Shown here piece by piece: positions 62,603-64,000 of a stretch of 64,000 nucleotides of DNA. Made by a program: the position numbers and the translations under genes. Where the stretch lies: positions 24,061 to 88,060 of the forward strand of contig NZ_JAIVFQ010000018.1 of assembly GCF_020829495.1 (NCBI RefSeq), read 5' to 3'. The DNA is from Nostoc favosum CHAB5714 (GTDB taxonomy: Bacteria > Cyanobacteriota > Cyanobacteriia > Cyanobacteriales > Nostocaceae). The stretch's first letter is position 1. Every line of letters starts with the position of its first letter. The notes beneath the pieces were generated by a model, which saw only the letters and a list, made by a program, of their open reading frames with translations, searched no databases and was not told the origin of the DNA.

Positions 62603-62675
62603 GGATATGGGGCAGGTGCAAGATATAACTTATCCAAGTTTCCCCAACTGTTTTAATTTATTGTTGCAAACAGAT

Positions 62676-63794
62676 ATGCAAGTTACAGATGTAGTTGTCA
62701 TTGGTAGCGGTATTGGCGGTTTGAGTTGTGCTGCTGTTTTGGCACGGTATGGCTTTGATGTGATAGTCTGCGAAAGCCACTCCATTGCTGGAGGGGCTGC
62801 CCATGCTTTTGAGCGCAATGGTTTCAAATTTGACTCGGGCCCGTCCCTTTACTCTGGACTGTCTTACAGCCCCTCTGCCAACCCTCTGCGGCAAGTCTTA
62901 GATGCAATTGGTTCGGAATTACCATGCGTAACCTATGATACTTGGGGTTGTTGTGTACCAGAAGGCGATTTTGACACGTCAGTTGGTGCCAAGCAATTTT
63001 GTGAAGTGCTGATGAAATTCCGGGGACATGATGCTGTAGCCGAATGGCAAGAACTCCAGCGCGTTATGGAACCATTCGCTAGTGCAGCAACTTCCATACC
63101 ACCGGCGGCATTACGCTTTGACTTTGGTGCAGCTAGAACTGTCGGCCCATTTATCCCATCTCTGACAAAACATCTGGCGAATATAATTAAGCTGACGGGC
63201 CCCTTCAGCCGGATTATGGATGGCGTTGTTAAAGATCCATTTACCCGAAATTGGCTTAATTTGCTGTGTTTCCTGCTTTCTGGATTGCCCGCAGATGGCA
63301 CTAGCGCCGCAGAGGTAGGATTTATGTTTGCGGACTGGTATCGTCCAGATGCAATACTTGAATATCCCATTGGTGGTAGTGGTGCTTTAGTTGACACCCT
63401 TGTACAAGGATTGGAGCGTCACGGCGGGAAGCTGATTCTAGGCGCTCATGTGGAAGAAGTGCTTGTAGAAGGTAATCGTGCGGTGGGTGTGCGTCTGCGC
63501 GATCGCCAAGAAATTCGGGCGCGGCGGGCAGTAATTTCTAATGCATCGGTTTGGGACACACTGAAGTTACTACCAGAAAATGCAATACCGAAACAGTACC
63601 GGGCTAAACGACAAGCGACACCTGAGTGTGATAGCTTTATGCATCTACATCTAGGCATTGATGCTCAAGGATTACAGTCAAATCTGACGGATCAAAATTT
63701 ATCAGTAATTTTTTCAATATTTTTATCTAAACTTCATATTTTGACTAAATTCAATAAGCAAAATCCGCAATTACTTACTCAAAAGAAGCTTTGA
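62676..63794 (+). pseudogene. CrtISO/phytoene-desaturase-like FAD oxidoreductase, C-terminally truncated
   Basis: 372 codons from ATG 62676 (MQVTDVVVIGSGIGGLSCAA). The FAD-binding GSGIGGLSCAAVLARYG, E.HSIAGGAAHAFERNGF and GPSLYSGLS segments, and FADWYRPDAILEYPIGGSGA, are typical of carotenoid isomerase-like oxidases of about 500 aa. Homology ends near residue 330 (HLGIDAQGLQSNL); the remaining 40 codons are low-complexity sequence leading into a 62-bp tandem array. The C-terminal FAD-closing part is missing, so the product is probably inactive. A 5' extension to ATG 62607 arises from the target duplication of the upstream MITE. Confidence 0.82.
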
Positions 63795-64000
63795 CTTACT
63801 CAAAATAAGCTTTTGCTTTCTGATTTTGGTGTTTTCCGCAAGTAAAATCAGCTTTGACTTACTCAAACCCCAGTTTGCTTTCTGATTTTGGTGTTTTCCG
63901 CAAGTAAAATCAGCTTTGACTTACTCAAACCCCAGTTTGCTTTCTGATTTTGGTGTTTTCCGTAAGTAAAATCAGCTTTGACTTACTCAAACCCCAGTTT
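63788..64000. repeat. 62-bp tandem repeat array, runs off the window
   Basis: Units begin at 63788 (divergent), 63851, 63913 and 63975 with GCTTTGACTTACTCAAACCC. Each holds two stem-loops: CTGATTTT...AAAATCAG, and TTTGActtacTCAAA. Copies 2 and 3 are nearly identical. The total length is unknown because the array continues past the end. Confidence 0.9.

Noticed and set aside
1..64000. tRNA, rRNA or riboswitch genes
   Set aside because: I looked for tRNA-like cloverleaf arms and the GGTTCGAATC-type T-loop and for obvious riboswitch cores and found none. tRNAscan-SE and Infernal searches would be decisive.

Overview
The window reads as chromosomal DNA of a heterocyst-forming type cyanobacterium (Nostoc/Anabaena-like). 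This rests on very frequent HIP1 sites (GCGATCGC), many 7-bp short tandem repeats (STRR type), dense families of small palindromic and MITE-like repeats in almost every intergenic gap, and genes with a cyanobacterial signature: an ethylene-receptor-type histidine kinase, a cyanobacteriochrome GAF array, a CobA-HemD fusion, Slr1339-family, DUF1824, DUF3326 and TIGR02587/02588 proteins, and a Mo-nitrogenase C-terminal domain protein. I see no rRNA or tRNA gene, no CRISPR array and no intact transposase gene.

Layout. 0-9 kb: ethylene-binding hybrid kinase, secreted TPR protein, cobA-hemD and coaE (both with heptamer arrays abutting their starts), a DOPA-dioxygenase-like protein. 9-16 kb (minus strand): universal stress protein, DUF29, aconitase B, DUF4351 protein, and a coiled-coil orphan with a 21-bp array upstream. 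16.8-20.3 kb: DUF433/DUF5615 toxin-antitoxin pair, ferredoxin, a 59-aa protein, DUF3326, CPBP protease. 21.5-29.6 kb: four-GAF photosensor, purN, a sugar ABC permease, a lipoprotein nuclease, a ferritin-like protein, a methyltransferase, an HxlR regulator. 29.9-34.2 kb (minus): Slr1339-type stress protein with two VWA proteins, obgE, a broken four-helix-bundle gene, a TerB/Mo-nitrogenase-C protein. 34.4-42.5 kb: methyltransferase plus glutamate-cysteine-ligase-like pair, then a stress set (low-temperature-induced-like protein, Dps, ChaB-domain protein, TIGR02587/02588 pair, CsbD) and a Uma2 protein. 42.5-50.2 kb: mutL carrying an in-frame palindromic repeat array, a broken PEP-CTERM-like gene, an adenosine deaminase family gene, a decayed trypsin-like protease/TPR-CHAT pair, an antitoxin with a truncated toxin. 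51.5-57 kb: a glycosidase fused to a pepsin-like aspartic protease, four tandem MITEs, the second coiled-coil orphan with its own 21-bp array, DUF433 and VapBC. 57-64 kb: secreted beta-rich protein, ABC-F ATPase, DUF1824, prohibitin, and a CrtISO-like oxidase cut short beside a 62-bp tandem array that runs off the window.

Main themes. (1) Several families of small non-autonomous elements have readable ends: one with roughly 19-bp inverted repeats and perfect 10-bp target duplications but unrelated interiors, one with 3-bp TNA target duplications including a four-copy tandem array, and a four-hairpin element whose stems differ between copies while pairing and loops are kept. (2) These repeats have entered or ended genes (mutL, the coiled-coil paralogue, probably the CHAT gene and the carotenoid oxidase). 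(3) Two loci share an unusual layout: coiled-coil orphan gene, conserved leader, 21-bp tandem array of locus-specific sequence, then a divergent DUF433 gene. This is the best candidate for an undescribed system. (4) Three genes are each broken by one in-frame stop codon.
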